A DNA stretch of 64,000 nt from Cladochytrium replicatum. Its lineage: Eukaryota; Chytridiomycota; Chytridiomycetes; Cladochytriales; Cladochytriaceae. Position 1 is the first letter of the stretch; each line of letters opens with the position of its first letter. The translations under genes were made by a program, and so were the position numbers. The notes under the pieces were generated by a model. It was not told where the DNA came from, searched no databases, and saw nothing but the letters and a program-made list of their open reading frames with translations. The stretch covers positions 23,169 through 87,168 of the forward strand of contig JAHLKD010000143.1 of NCBI GenBank assembly GCA_025526935.1, given 5' to 3'. Shown in pieces: positions 22,801 through 37,974 of this stretch.

Positions 22801-24355
22801 AAGACTGTGCAAACAACCAGTACGAAGTTCGCAGTGAGCTTCCATTAACTTCCGAACCGCATGCCGAGCCCATTGAAGGAAACGAGAAGCAAGAAGTCGA
22901 TTCATCCGCATTGGAACATAAGCAACAGTTCGAGAGTGGTGAAAGCGACCAAGCTTCCACCGGTACTATCAGCGAGCCACATGTAGTCTACACGAAACCA
23001 AATCCTGGGCCTGTGGCTGCTCAACAGGCGATAAATCAGCAAGAGTCAGCTCAAGACGGTGCCTTCTTTGGCGCGAGTGCACCATCATCGATGCCGTCAT
23101 ACGCATCGGTATTGCGTTCGCAAGGCGCTCCTGCACAACCACAACCGCCTGCAGCTGTCCCAGGACTGGCTGAAGATGACATGGATGACGACGGGATCGC
23201 AGGAAATGACCGTGCGGATGGGCTTGACCTTATGTTTTCAGGCGACGCATCTTTTGGGCTCGGTGGGCAGGCAACGGTCGGCTTGAAAATGCCAGTATTC
23301 GGACAAACAACAACTGGACAGCAGCAAACTGGATCTGGTGCGTTTGCTTTGAAGTGAATTATCGGACCATAGCTTATCCATGTCATAGTTTCAAATTTCG
23401 GCCAACGTGCCACCTCTCAGCCCTTCCAGACCTCCACTTTCCAATCCTCGTGGGGTTCAATTGGCGGATCCAACAATTCTGACTCCGCTTTGGCACCAGC
23501 TCGATTCGGCGGACTTGTGAACTCAACCGGGAACGCTCCCACCGGGGGTTCAACAGCCTCGAGCGGATTTGGAAGTAGCAGTGTGTTTGGAAGCAGCACC
23601 AACGCAGGTGGATTGAGCGCACCAGGGTTTGGGACTACAACAGGGTTTGGAGGCAATGTTCCTGCATTTGGATCTACTACAGGAATGGGAAGTGCGCCAA
23701 CGTTTGGATCGACCACTGGGTTTGGAGCTGGCGCACCTGCGTTTGGGTCAGGGGGAGGCGGTCCCACTTTTGGCGCTGCAACAGGAATCGGAAGTGGTGG
23801 TGCTCCGGCGTTTGGATCGACTACTGGGCTTGGAGGTGCTAAACCAGCTTTCAGTTCAACATCTGGTTTCGGTGGTGGCCCGACTTTTGGAGGCGGGTTT
23901 GGCTCATCGTTCGGAGGGGGTGGATTTGGTGGTGGAGGCGGAGGTTTGGGTGGAAACGTCTCGTTTCCATCGATGTCGTCAAGTGGAGGTGGCTTCTCAT
24001 CGTTTTCAGCGTAAGGATGAATGTGCCGCTGGCGCAAGAAGGTAAAGCTCACTCATTCATTGATAGAACTGAGGATGTTTCTTTCGCTAGCCTGGCTGGA
24101 CAGGGATCCACGTTCGGTGAGGGATCAACGTTTGAGTAAGTTTGATTTTGCGAGTAGATGTCCCAGAGTGCTAAACATTCCTTGTGCAGCGGTGGGTTTG
24201 GGGGAATGCAAAATCAGCAGCAGCAGCAGTCGGGAAGGTTAGATTTATCAAGCTATATTTTCAATGCTCTGTTCTGATTTCCTTCTCATAGCGTGTTCGG
24301 AGGAGGCGGCTCGACATTCAAACCCAACTCCAGCTTTACCCAACATCGCGGATGA
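16829..24355 (+). CDS. NUP214/NUP159-type FG nucleoporin
   Basis: Cytoplasmic-face nuclear-pore protein that docks the mRNA-export helicase DBP5. Domain order: an N-terminal beta-propeller (16829 to about 18330; GLFELCEVRENAKVRAFD, then VCWSTKGKQIACGTRGGTI, the conserved strand of this propeller). A first FG/SFG region follows (18360-19020), then a coiled-coil region across several exons (about 19250-20120; SADMSALKDYVIDLRKLIG to NIDRRLL). A very acidic tract (about 20850-21040) is followed by a long second FG region with SLFGA and GFG repeats to the end (FKPNSSFTQHRG, stop 24353-24355). I place the start at 16829 with a 47-nt GC-AG intron (16874-16920); an alternative is ATG 16876 read straight through. 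The propeller-coiled-coil-FG order resembles metazoan NUP214 more than yeast Nup159. Confidence 0.88.
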
Positions 24356-24515
24356 GTTGATCGTTGAGATCGTTCGATGTTCTGAATTGTAGGCAAACTG
24401 GTGTTTTTGAGTAACGCATAACGAGATTCAGAAAGAAATATATTCAACAAGGAGATTGAGAACCCGCAGTCTGTAAACGTGGCCAGTCAGAGAGCAGTGC
24501 CTTCAAAGATCAAAA

Positions 24516-24837
24516 TCAAAAGGAGCCGCCAAACTACATAACACGGGAGTCAGCAAACGACATCCATTTTCATCATCGTGGTCGGAACTTGTCAAACCTG
24601 AATCGCATCGATTTCTGTTTGTGAGATTGCTTTCTTCTGGTACTTCCGTGGAAGCAGAACCTGATAATCGTAAAGGAGGACCCTCGGCCCATTTGCCCAG
24701 CCTTCAGAGGACGGCGCAGCCGCGGTTTGGGCCGGTGCGGTCCATTCTGGCAGTGGTGGGTGCGGGATTGCTGCCCGTGGGCCGATGAACTTGATGAGGG
24801 GAATGTGCTTGTGCAGGTGCGGGGCGACACCCGACAT
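24516..24837 (-). CDS. KGD4: KGD4/MRPS36-like small mitochondrial protein (2-oxoglutarate dehydrogenase adaptor)
   Basis: Two exons: 24598-24837 and an 18-nt last exon 24516-24533 (FGGSF, stop 24516-24518) joined by a GT-AG intron, giving 85 aa. The sequence HIPLIKFIGPR near the N-terminus and LLPRKYQKKAISQTEIDAIQ at the C-terminus follow the KGD4/MRPS36 pattern (PLIKF...LP.KYRRK.IS..E...I..GG). This subunit anchors E3 to the 2-oxoglutarate dehydrogenase core. Without the second exon the frame ends at a stop five bases into the intron; splicing restores the family's Gly-Gly tail. The gene overlaps nothing but sits only 160 bp past the NUP stop, tail to tail. A retrotransposon LTR begins about 80 bp upstream of its ATG. 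Confidence 0.65.
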
Positions 24838-24916
24838 TTTCTGGAAACTTCACAGTGGCTTTTGAGTTGTTTTTATATTGAAAACCATCCATCCTTCTCC
24901 TCGTATGATGCAAACT

Positions 24917-25272
24917 CGTCGTTGCATACTCTTATATAGTAGTATGGCTTGATTACTAAGCTACTGTTCCCAATAAGTAAATATTACTATGATTACTAAA
25001 TAGTGCTTCAATCAGACAATGGATTCTTTGTTCCTAAACGGGAACAAAGAATACTTTTGGACTCACGTCACACGTAATATAAGCAATATTACCATATTTG
25101 GCAACAATATAGAAGATACGTACACGCCTTTCCACCATCATAACATATTACGCTTCCCAAGTAACCGATTGTTATATACTTAACAATTATAACCGACAGG
25201 TCTCTCCGTATCCCCCATCGAGAACTCCTGGCCGTCTTCGGTCTGTCTGTTATGTCTTGGTGTGTTAACATG
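24917..25272 (-). repeat. Copia-type LTR, truncated copy (family A)
   Basis: Near-identical over about 350 bp to the LTR at 26084-26491 and, inverted, to 57262-57668. Shared blocks include ATCAAGCCATACTACTATAT and GATTGAAGCACTATTTAGTA (minus-strand sense). The TGTTGG end is missing. Confidence 0.8.
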
Positions 25273-25283
25273 TAATTAGGCGC

Positions 25284-25475
25284 TTCCACCATCATACATA
25301 CAGATTACGCTTCCCACTAAACGATTGTTCTCACCTTAACAATTACAACTGACAGGTCTCTCAGCATCCCACATAGAGAACCCCTGGACGTCTCCAGTCC
25401 ATCCATTATGTAGTAGTGTGTTACGGTTTAGTTTTTAGTGACTTAATAGAGTCATGTAACGTTCATAATCCAACA
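25284..25475 (-). repeat. Diverged partial copia-type LTR (family A)
   Basis: About 190 bp similar to the TGTTGG half of the family A LTR, in the same orientation as and directly adjoining the copy at 24917-25272. Its outer end reads TGTTGGATTATG on the minus strand. More diverged than the neighbours, so probably an older insertion. Confidence 0.6.
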
Positions 25476-25489
25476 AACAATGGTGGCAA

Positions 25490-25690
25490 ACCATTGTTCC
25501 ACCAACAATGACAAAAACAAACGTGAAAGCATAGATTGGGATCAATTTCTCAAACCTCTATGTACTAGTTTCCATCCTCAGTGGTGACAACCACACCAAC
25601 ATGCATAAGAAATTACGAATGTTGACTCAAGGAAGCACCCCTCTCTCTGATCATATTGCTAAACTCAATTCCCTGGTGGGTACTCCTTGA
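25490..25690 (+). mobile_element. Retrotransposon gag fragment, plus strand
   Basis: Plus-strand pieces read HKKLRMLTQGSTPLSDHIAK followed by LNSLVG, a pattern typical of copia gag (a conserved 'L..L.QG..S..D.I..L..LV' helix). Several in-frame stops interrupt it. It is in the opposite orientation to the adjacent gag remnant at 25665-26040. Confidence 0.45.
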
Positions 25691-26040
25691 GGGTGCTCTT
25701 CGCTAGTTGGTTATTTAGGTCGTCTGCTCGCCACATAGTCATGTTGTTGTTGTATTGTTGTTGAGCCTGATCGTTTTCTGATGCGATGGTGTTATAAACC
25801 TGCATTTCCACATTAAGTGCTGTGACTTGTCGCTGAAATGCATCAACTGTGTCCTGATCAGCTCCTGCCCGTGGTGCTTGTACTGGAGCTGGAATTGGAT
25901 ACGTAGAACTAAAGGGGGTTCTGCGATCGTATTTTGGTACAGAAGTCAAACGCATCCCTTCGATTCGGCAAAAGCATCGACGTCCTTAAAGTAGACCTCG
26001 AACTCATGGAGAGGCTCCGCTGAAGGGTTTCAGCTTCGTG
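25665..26040 (-). mobile_element. Copia gag remnant downstream of the 26.1-26.5 kb LTR
   Basis: Minus-strand frames read KPFSGAS, then HEFEVYFKDVDAFAESKG and MRLTSVPKYDRRTPFSS, then QRQVTALNVEMQVYNTIAS. The first part parallels the KPFTGKTLQDFDLYMEQV start of the gag at 60204. At least two frameshifts separate the pieces. It lies immediately 3' of the full LTR in that element's orientation. Confidence 0.6.
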
Positions 26041-26083
26041 GATGTTCTCATACCCTGAGACTCATACAAGCCGTTCAATCATC

Positions 26084-26491
26084 GTTGCACACTCTTATAT
26101 AGTAGTATGGCTTGATTGCTAAACTACTGTTCCCAATAGGTAAAAACTACTGTGATTACTAAATAGTGCTTCAATCAGACAATGGATTCTTTGTTCCTAA
26201 ACAGGAACAAGAATACCCTTGGACTGAAGCAACACACAATGTAAGCAATATTCCCATATTTGGCAACAATATAGAAGATACCTAAGTACACCTTTCCACC
26301 ATCATAACATATTACGCTTCCCGAGTAACCGATTGTTATATACTTAACAATTATAACCGACAGGTCTCTCCGCATCCCGCATCGAGAACTCTTGGACATC
26401 TCCGGTCTGTCTGTTATGTCTTGGTGTGTTATGTGTATGGTTGTTAAAGTGAGTGTAGTAATAAAAATCCTATAACATACATAATCCAACA
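26084..26491 (-). repeat. Full-length copia-type LTR (family A), about 408 bp
   Basis: On the minus strand it starts TGTTGGATTATG, the usual TG terminus of copia LTRs, and runs to about ...AAGAGTGTGCA. It is the most complete of four copies in the window. As the 5' LTR of a minus-oriented element, it is followed by gag remnants. Confidence 0.8.
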
Positions 26492-26904
26492 ATATGCTGC
26501 AAAAGAAGCTGCAGATGAAAAACAAAGCTAAGTTAAAAATGGCGATCAGTGCGTAACCTGTGCAACAATCTGCAGGAGGTGTACAAGTCAGAGCGCAGTC
26601 CCGCAGTGATTTGGGTCTTTTTACGGTCAACTACCTCAGAACTTACATTACAACAAATTTAGTAAAAATTCCCGGATTACCAGCAATACACGTGGGAAAA
26701 TGTAGGTGTGCAGTTTCAGATCTGGACTGTTAAACATATCTACATTTCGAAAAAATAACAAAGGAGCAAAATATAGGCATTCAGGCAGTTTCAAAAGGAA
26801 GCAAAGGGTTGAAAATGTAATGCAAAAAATCTCGATCTCTGGGTCAATCTCTCTTCTTTCTGATTGAAAACATAACATACTCCTTTAAGACCGTACTAAA
26901 ACCG
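26492..26904. other. AT-rich intergenic DNA downstream of the HMG-box gene
   Basis: No gene, repeat or RNA recognised. Confidence 0.5.
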
Positions 26905-28512
26905 TCACTCCACCTCAGTCTCACACACCAGCCATGCAGACACATCACCAGTCAGAGGGTTCAACGTATAGAACGTACTTGTCTTGGTTTTCGGCAGTCC
27001 GTGGGGCGGCAACCAGATCGCGTTGGAGTTCCAGCCTGGGACCCCACCAAACCCTTGGTTCTGTGCCGCAAATGCATTCACGTTCACGCCGTCTATTGGG
27101 AACGGAAGAAAATCATCGGTCATATGTGCTGCTGGGGGCGGTGGAATTTCAAATTGAAAAGGATTATATTGCTGCTGCTGTGTATCCGGCGCAAATGGAA
27201 AAGACACGCTGGTACGCACGTCTTCGGTTGGTAGATGGAATGGAATCGCCGATATGTCCCAATCCCATCGCTGGGAGTTGTCGTTTCCGGTGACCGAGGG
27301 GACGAAGCTGGATTGAGATGCTGGCGCAGAGACTGGGAAGTGTGTACCATTCAGAACGGACGATTGGAACAATGTGAAATTGGGATGCGACTGTGCGGAA
27401 AAGTCAACCATTGAACCATCACCTGTATTTGGCATCACATTTGCCATCTGGTGTTGGTGGCAAATCGTAAAGTTTACAAACGGATCCGCGTTGCTTGCAT
27501 TGGTGGTCATAGTAGACTGCTCGCTCATGTTGGTTTGCAAGAGCTCGTGGGTAAGGTACGGAGTTGCTGGAGTCGTAGATACCGGTGGTACGACTGGGAT
27601 CCACTTCAGGCTTTCATACTCTGGAGAAGAATCCGCGCTGATGGGACTAAATCGAACTCGGTCGACGGTTGGATGTATCAGCGGATGTCCGGATTCCATG
27701 TCCACATACACTGCAGGAGCATCATTCACGTGCTTCCTGTTTGTCTGGTTGTCAGGAGATTGGCTTCTTTGATGCTTGGTGCTGTCGCCCACAGACGACT
27801 CTCGGCCATGCTGCGTCTCATCCTCAACATCCTCACTCACAAACATATTGCCCTCGTCGTCCATGCTCCCAAGTCCTTCGCTACCAGCAGGGCCATGGAT
27901 CACTTCGTGGATATGCAAGTCGATCCGCTTCGATATTCTGACGATGACTGTGTTTGACATCTCCACACTCGGTGGTGTCGAAAGAACTCGATGCAGCTCG
28001 ACTTCGTACTTCCTATAACAGTCCTCCGGAACCATCTTCTGCACTTTGTGTCGGTATTCGGGCAAGCAATGTCGATGGATAGTGTCGAGCTCCTTCGCGA
28101 GTCGTTTGTAGTGCGCCCGGATGCGCTCGGTGCGGGGCTGCTGCTGCAAGTTACGCCAGACGATGCTGAGAAGCTTTCGAGAGAGGTTCGCATCGCCCGG
28201 CGGTCCCAATCCGGCTTCCATTCGTTTCTCACGCAGCATCCGCGAGATGACATCTTTGAATTGGCAGACGAAGATGAGAAAGCTGTTGGGCGGTCGTTTT
28301 GCTTGAACACAGTTTCTGATGTCGGCCATGTTTGCGAGAGATGGGGAAGGGTAGTTTGACAGATTGACCGCCGGTTCGGGCTGTGGGAAGTGGCCGTCGA
28401 TCTTGACACTTGGGGACCGGAAGCGATCGACGAATGGAGAGGAGAGAGCCGGACTACTCTTTAGATCAGGCTTCTCGATTACAAAAGTATAGCGACGTGA
28501 CACTTCGGCCAT
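26905..28512 (-). CDS. HMG-box (MATA_HMG-type) transcription-factor candidate
   Basis: 535-aa intronless frame, MAEVSRRYTFVIEKPD to LVCETEVE. An HMG box lies at about residues 70-165: AKRPPNSFLIFVCQFKDVIS, then ANLSRKLLSIVWRNL, HYKRLAKELDTIHRHCLPEY and a basic RHKVQK tail. The R-P-P-N-S-F-L start and the ...YKRLA...YPEY-like end are characteristic of the sequence-specific MATA/SOX-like HMG boxes of fungal mating-type and sexual regulators, not of chromatin HMGB proteins. An insertion of about 8 residues (MEAGLGPPGD) separates helices 1 and 2. The remainder is low-complexity, S/T/P/N-rich, with aromatic-rich patches near the C-terminus, as in activation regions. It could be a mating-type or developmental regulator; targets unknown. 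Confidence 0.8.
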   Translation of the reverse strand: MAEVSRRYTFVIEKPDLKSSPALSSPFVDRFRSPSVKIDGHFPQPEPAVNLSNYPSPSLANMADIRNCVQAKRPPNSFLIFVCQFKDVISRMLREKRMEAGLGPPGDANLSRKLLSIVWRNLQQQPRTERIRAHYKRLAKELDTIHRHCLPEYRHKVQKMVPEDCYRKYEVELHRVLSTPPSVEMSNTVIVRISKRIDLHIHEVIHGPAGSEGLGSMDDEGNMFVSEDVEDETQHGRESSVGDSTKHQRSQSPDNQTNRKHVNDAPAVYVDMESGHPLIHPTVDRVRFSPISADSSPEYESLKWIPVVPPVSTTPATPYLTHELLQTNMSEQSTMTTNASNADPFVNFTICHQHQMANVMPNTGDGSMVDFSAQSHPNFTLFQSSVLNGTHFPVSAPASQSSFVPSVTGNDNSQRWDWDISAIPFHLPTEDVRTSVSFPFAPDTQQQQYNPFQFEIPPPPAAHMTDDFLPFPIDGVNVNAFAAQNQGFGGVPGWNSNAIWLPPHGLPKTKTSTFYTLNPLTGDVSAWLVCETEVE

Positions 28513-29135
28513 TACGGGAGAGCTGTCAAAACTAATTTATTAAGTCTTCTGTCTGTCACAGAATATCATGGGAGGTTGCAGACGGTCGTTACCTTGAGAG
28601 AACAGGTTGCCGAACAGCACTGCTAGCATACGAATACCAAAATCCAAGGATTTGGTGGGAATCGGTTGCAGGTGGATCCCAAGTTGGTTTTGATGGTCGG
28701 CCCGGTGCATATACATCGGGTCGTGGCGGTGGCAGCAGAAGTGGACCCTGACTTTGAGCCATCGGCATGGCATGTATGACGACCAGTGGTCGCCTTACGG
28801 TTCAAAAGAAAGAGGTCGGGCTGCTTTTATCTTACTTTAATGCGAATGGTCGAATGCATGTACATTGGAGCAGGTCCGGTCTTTGTACTGCCAGTTCAAC
28901 AATCATCAAGGCTAAATTTTCTCTTTAGACAGATTTCGGGGAATGCGGGGCATGGAAGGACCCTGAACATTCGGTCCGACAGGAGGCCTACAACCTCTGT
29001 ACTAGAGTGCTTCTAATCTCCTTGAACTGTTGTGTTTTGCGCTATCCTCCACATTGTTGGGACATTATTACAACTATTATCGGCTGTTGGTGTAAGTCAT
29101 TCGTTCGGCACTTTCGGGATCAACTCGGAACAAAA
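28513..29135. other. Intergenic region between SMC3 and the HMG-box gene
   Basis: About 620 bp upstream of the HMG-box gene and downstream of SMC3 (both minus). It probably holds the HMG gene's promoter and 5' UTR; no specific element recognised. Confidence 0.4.
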
Positions 29136-34028
<4,893 letters not shown>

Positions 34029-34130
34029 TCTGACTTGCTAATGTAACCAAATTTGGAAGCAAGTCGGTCAGTCACAAACAACTCTTCTTTTGGGCTGCGC
34101 TATCGAAATGCGAAATGCGCTTAACCTTGG

Positions 34131-34138
34131 TTCGCGAA
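34131..34138. promoter_or_regulatory. TTCGCGAA palindrome upstream of SMC3 (possible G1/S box)
   Basis: TTCGCGAA followed by CGCGCAG lies about 100 bp upstream of the SMC3 start codon. It contains the CGCGAA core recognised by SBF/E2F-type G1/S factors in fungi. Cohesin genes are G1/S-regulated in yeasts; functional relevance here is inferred from position only. Confidence 0.3.
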
Positions 34139-34452
34139 CGCGCAGACAATGGCAATCAAGCGAGCTTAATAGCGATAGCAGCAGCGTCTAACTTGTAACA
34201 GTATCACCCGAATTCAGTTCAACTGCGCAAGCGTGGCAGATGTTCGCCATTCCTTCTACCGTCGACTCCGAGTACAGCTGCTAATGCATAATAAACACAT
34301 ATTGCTTGAATACGCTCGAATACGCTTAAAAAAAGTCGCATTTTGGTATTATTTCCATTATCACGTGCCAACAGTTCCTCGCGTCGCGTTTCCCCCCGAC
34401 TCCGACGGTTGCTCTCCGCCGAAATCCGAACAACGACGCTCTGTAGCTCTGG

Positions 34453-36688
34453 ATGGCGTCATTATCAAGAGATCGATATGGATTTAGCCCTCGCTCAGTC
34501 AGCTCCCCAAAAGCTGCAGATGCTCTATCCGTCAGATCATCGTGCCTGAGTTCAGATGCCGATGCCCGCAGCCAATTCTCCTCCCCGCGCAGCGTGCTTC
34601 AGACGACTCCAAACATTGCTTTCAATCCAGCTCCAACCTCCTCTGCAAAGTGCTCAAAGCTTAAAATCCACCTACATCTCGATTCTGCTGTGTTTGTCGC
34701 TGGCGGTGGAATCAGCGGAAGACTCGAGATCGTTTCCGGGAGCGCAAGAAGCTTACGTCTTGGAGAGATTGCCGTTGAGGTGATTGGAACTGAAGGTTAT
34801 CCACATATCTATATTGCAAATGCTGGGCTGAATTGAACCGTAGTTGCCAATGATCGATCTTTTAACGAGCGCGACGTTTTCTTCAATGCCAAGACAGTTT
34901 TCCAAGGAGAGAGGACACCGCCATCCAGTGCTGTTTTTGGCCCATGCGATCGAGGGACATGGCAAGCTCACAAAGGAAAGACCACTTTTCCCTTTTCTTT
35001 CAGTTTGCCGGATGACTCCCCAAGTTCGTTTGTGTTTCAATCATTCGCAAGCCTTAGATATACTGTGACTGGGTAAGTCTGGACCTTTTTCTAGCTTAGA
35101 AATATCTAAACTCTCCCAACAGCTTTGCCCAGTTTGATTATCGAGGAAGGCTGGATCTAATGACAAAGTCAAAGGAAGCTTTTGTGGTAGAAAATAGCAC
35201 AGCGCCATCCGAGCCGAGTAATGAAAGCGAGACATCCTCTTACCTTACCAAGAAGCTCTTCACTGGTGGCCAGATCCAACTAATTGGGACAATACTCCAA
35301 CAGCCCATTTATGCTGGCACAAATATCTCTGTTGTTGTGAGGGTTAAGAATATGTCTCCGCGAAGAGTGAGTACGAAAACTTTCTTTCATGGCTTATATT
35401 GACAATCAAGTGCAGACTCAAATGCTCAAGCTGGCTCTTGTTCGCAAATTAGAAATTCGTTCAAGTAACACCTCAGCGACCGAAGTGATTTCAGAAACGC
35501 CGTTTAAAGAGCGTTATGAATCTGGTGAAGATAGATCTGTTGTACTGCAGATGGACATCCCAGTAAGTTGTTGAGTTGCAAGTTGATTGGTTGGAACGCT
35601 GAAACGTCCGTCTTAGTCATATATGCGAACTATTAAGAGAGCCCAGTTATCACAAGTCACCTGTTTTGTGAGAGTCAGCGTTGTGCTCGGATATCTCAGG
35701 TTTGCATACCATCTGCTTTCGGTGTCATTTTGACAAGGATCTTGTAGCAACAACATATATATTGAAGTTCCTGTGGATATCCGCCATCCCTCGTCGCTCA
35801 ATCCTATCAAAATTGATCCCATACAGTTAAACATGTCACCAACAACTCACCGCAAATGCGAACCGTCCAGTCCTACTGCAAAGGCTGGAAAGCGGACATC
35901 CTGGCGCGGTCGAGGGTTTTCACTCTCACCTGATCGTGCTCTTGCGCGATCATCTTCTCCAGAGAGTCCAGGACGCGTGCTGCCGTGGTCTGACGATGAA
36001 GACGATTTTCTTCTCGGTGTGCCTGAGGGTGCGTCGCCCAAGGGACCTCGAGCAAGATATGCACGCAGCCCTCCATCACTACGGACACAAAACAGCGGTA
36101 GAATCAAACAACTATCTAAAGGACACCACATTAAAACTGATCTCTTTCAGTTCCATCAGACAGTGGTATCTCGGGCCTTCGACGAGGTCCGGACTCTGCA
36201 ATCACGATAACCCCAGGCCCAGACTCTGCGAAAATGAGTCCCCGCTTGCAGACAGATTCAGGAAACCCTTTCAACAATGACGAGGACGCCTCCGGCGCAT
36301 TTGGAGGTTTGTTCAATCTTTTATTTTATCTGATTTTCGCATGTAAGGCGTTGTATGCCATCATTGCGAGACGGGTCCAATGAGTTTGGTCTATAACCAT
36401 TAATTCATGCTATCTCAATTACTACCAGATCTATATCAACCACCGTCGGACCGATTAGAACCACCCAGCAGTCCAATCGAGATCCGAGCTGTTTCGCATC
36501 CTATCTCTGACGGAGTTTCGCGACGGTCATTTGCTACGTCACGTTCCGGCCCTCCTCCAGCTTTGATGGGCCGGGAAGGCCAAAACCAACCGTCTGTTTC
36601 GCCACCACTTAAGCCTCGACCTGTCGGATACAAGTCGCCGTACAGCCGTGATGCCCGCCCACTTCCACAACTTCCACCTCCATTTTAA
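34453..36688 (+). CDS. Arrestin-fold (alpha-arrestin-like) protein
   Basis: An N-terminal S-rich leader precedes an arrestin-N-like beta sandwich: KLKIHLHLDSAVFVAGGGIS, then VFFNAKTVFQGERTP, KGKTTFPFSFSLPDDSPSSF and SLRYTVTG. A C-domain follows (LTKKLFTGGQIQLIGTIL, a VVVRVKNMSPRR strand, then DRSVVLQMDIP and VRVSVVLGYL). The last about 270 residues are disordered, S/P/R-rich, ending PLPQLPPPF. About seven short introns. Proteins of this fold act as adaptors for ubiquitin ligases in endocytosis of nutrient transporters. However, I see no canonical PPxY motif, so NEDD4/Rsp5 recruitment is uncertain. The gene is head to head with SMC3 over a 424-bp interval. Confidence 0.75.
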
Positions 36689-37974
36689 AATCTTTCCGTT
36701 GTGCTGATGGGTAACTTGTGTGCGCCAGCGTCCACGGGGATCCACTCCGCAATAGTTTTTCGATCTCATATCTCCAATACTTCCTACATTCATCGAAAGT
36801 TTCTTCTCACGTATTCATATCTTTATGCTGCCTCTTAGCACTGTTACATCGCAGCCTTGTCAAATTCAGCGCCAACCTATACATTTAATATTACATTGGC
36901 CTTTACCCAACGTTTGAATGTCCACCATCTCGACTTTGAACCATTCTCCACTTAGTTTCTGTTTGCTCGCATAATGCTTTATTGCAGTCCTCTGCTTGGT
37001 GATCGAGTTTCTGTACACCGTCACGATGAGGTGTCATGACATGTTCGACGGTTGGTCTTTCAATACATTTAATACATTTGGCGAAAAATCTCTTCACGAC
37101 AGGTGGCAAGCCAGTCCTTCGAAACAACATCCGTGGTCTCGGAACTGTGTTGTGGATACTGAAATGACCTTCGATTGACAGTTTGGGGGAACAGTCGATG
37201 TTTCCAGCTTCTTGGTCGTTTGTCGCGATCCAGGCACAGCAGAACAGTGAGAGCATCAGATACAAGCGGAAGAGAGAGCGAGCGGATTCTGCCAAAACAT
37301 TCTTCACCGAAATTTCAATGGCGATAGCGGTTCGTTTATAAATGTTCTTAATTTTCATCAACAAGTTGTGGGCAGCCTCCGTTTTCTACAATAAAACTCC
37401 GGCAATCGGCACTCACGATTTCCTTTTGCCCAGGCGGTTCCGAGGACAATTCGAGAAGAGCCCCATCAAGAAGGAACTTTGACAGGCCTACATGATTCGA
37501 TGTGCAAGCAAGGCAGTTCCATCATATGTTAAAAGCCGGACATCGGGGAATCTATCCGCTTCTGGCATAAAGCAAGATGCTGATGCATCGTCCTAGAAAT
37601 TGTGTAACGGATTCAGTATCGCTGCCGTCATGATCCGTTTAAGAGTCTGAATCTCCGTCTAATGGACCCGAAGTCCCCGTTTTCCCCAACAGACCAGCCG
37701 AATTCAGTCCGGCAGACGGCCCATCCGTAATCCAGCATGACCACCGCCTGAAGAGGCTACCACTTTTGCTACATGACGCAAGAAATGGGACTAGCCGAAT
37801 CTGATGGATTGGCGTTTGACCCATCTTTCCGCCGTGTTCCAAGGTACACATGTCCACTTCTGGTGCAAGAACCAGACATCTGCCAAAAATGCGAACTTGA
37901 AACAATTCCCCACACGAATATTTTATCGCGTGGCTTAACAAGGTGCATTTCGCTTGAGGGACAAACGCCAAGCG
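36689..37974. other. Intergenic region upstream of TOR
   Basis: About 1.3 kb. It holds a minus-strand 153-codon frame (36903-37364) whose inner Met (LMLSLFCCAWIA) could start a secretion signal, and a 121-codon minus frame (37639-38004) overlapping the TOR start. Neither resembles a known protein, and both could be chance. The TOR 5' UTR and promoter must lie here. Confidence 0.4.

Noticed and set aside
23417-24052. 211-codon Pro-rich minus-strand frame
   Set aside because: Antisense of the glycine-rich FG tail of the nucleoporin.
25475-25510. Short hairpin AACAATGG...CCATTGTT as a terminator or TIR
   Set aside because: Only 8-bp arms at the LTR boundary, in eukaryotic DNA; there is no partner element or U-tract, so it has no supported role.
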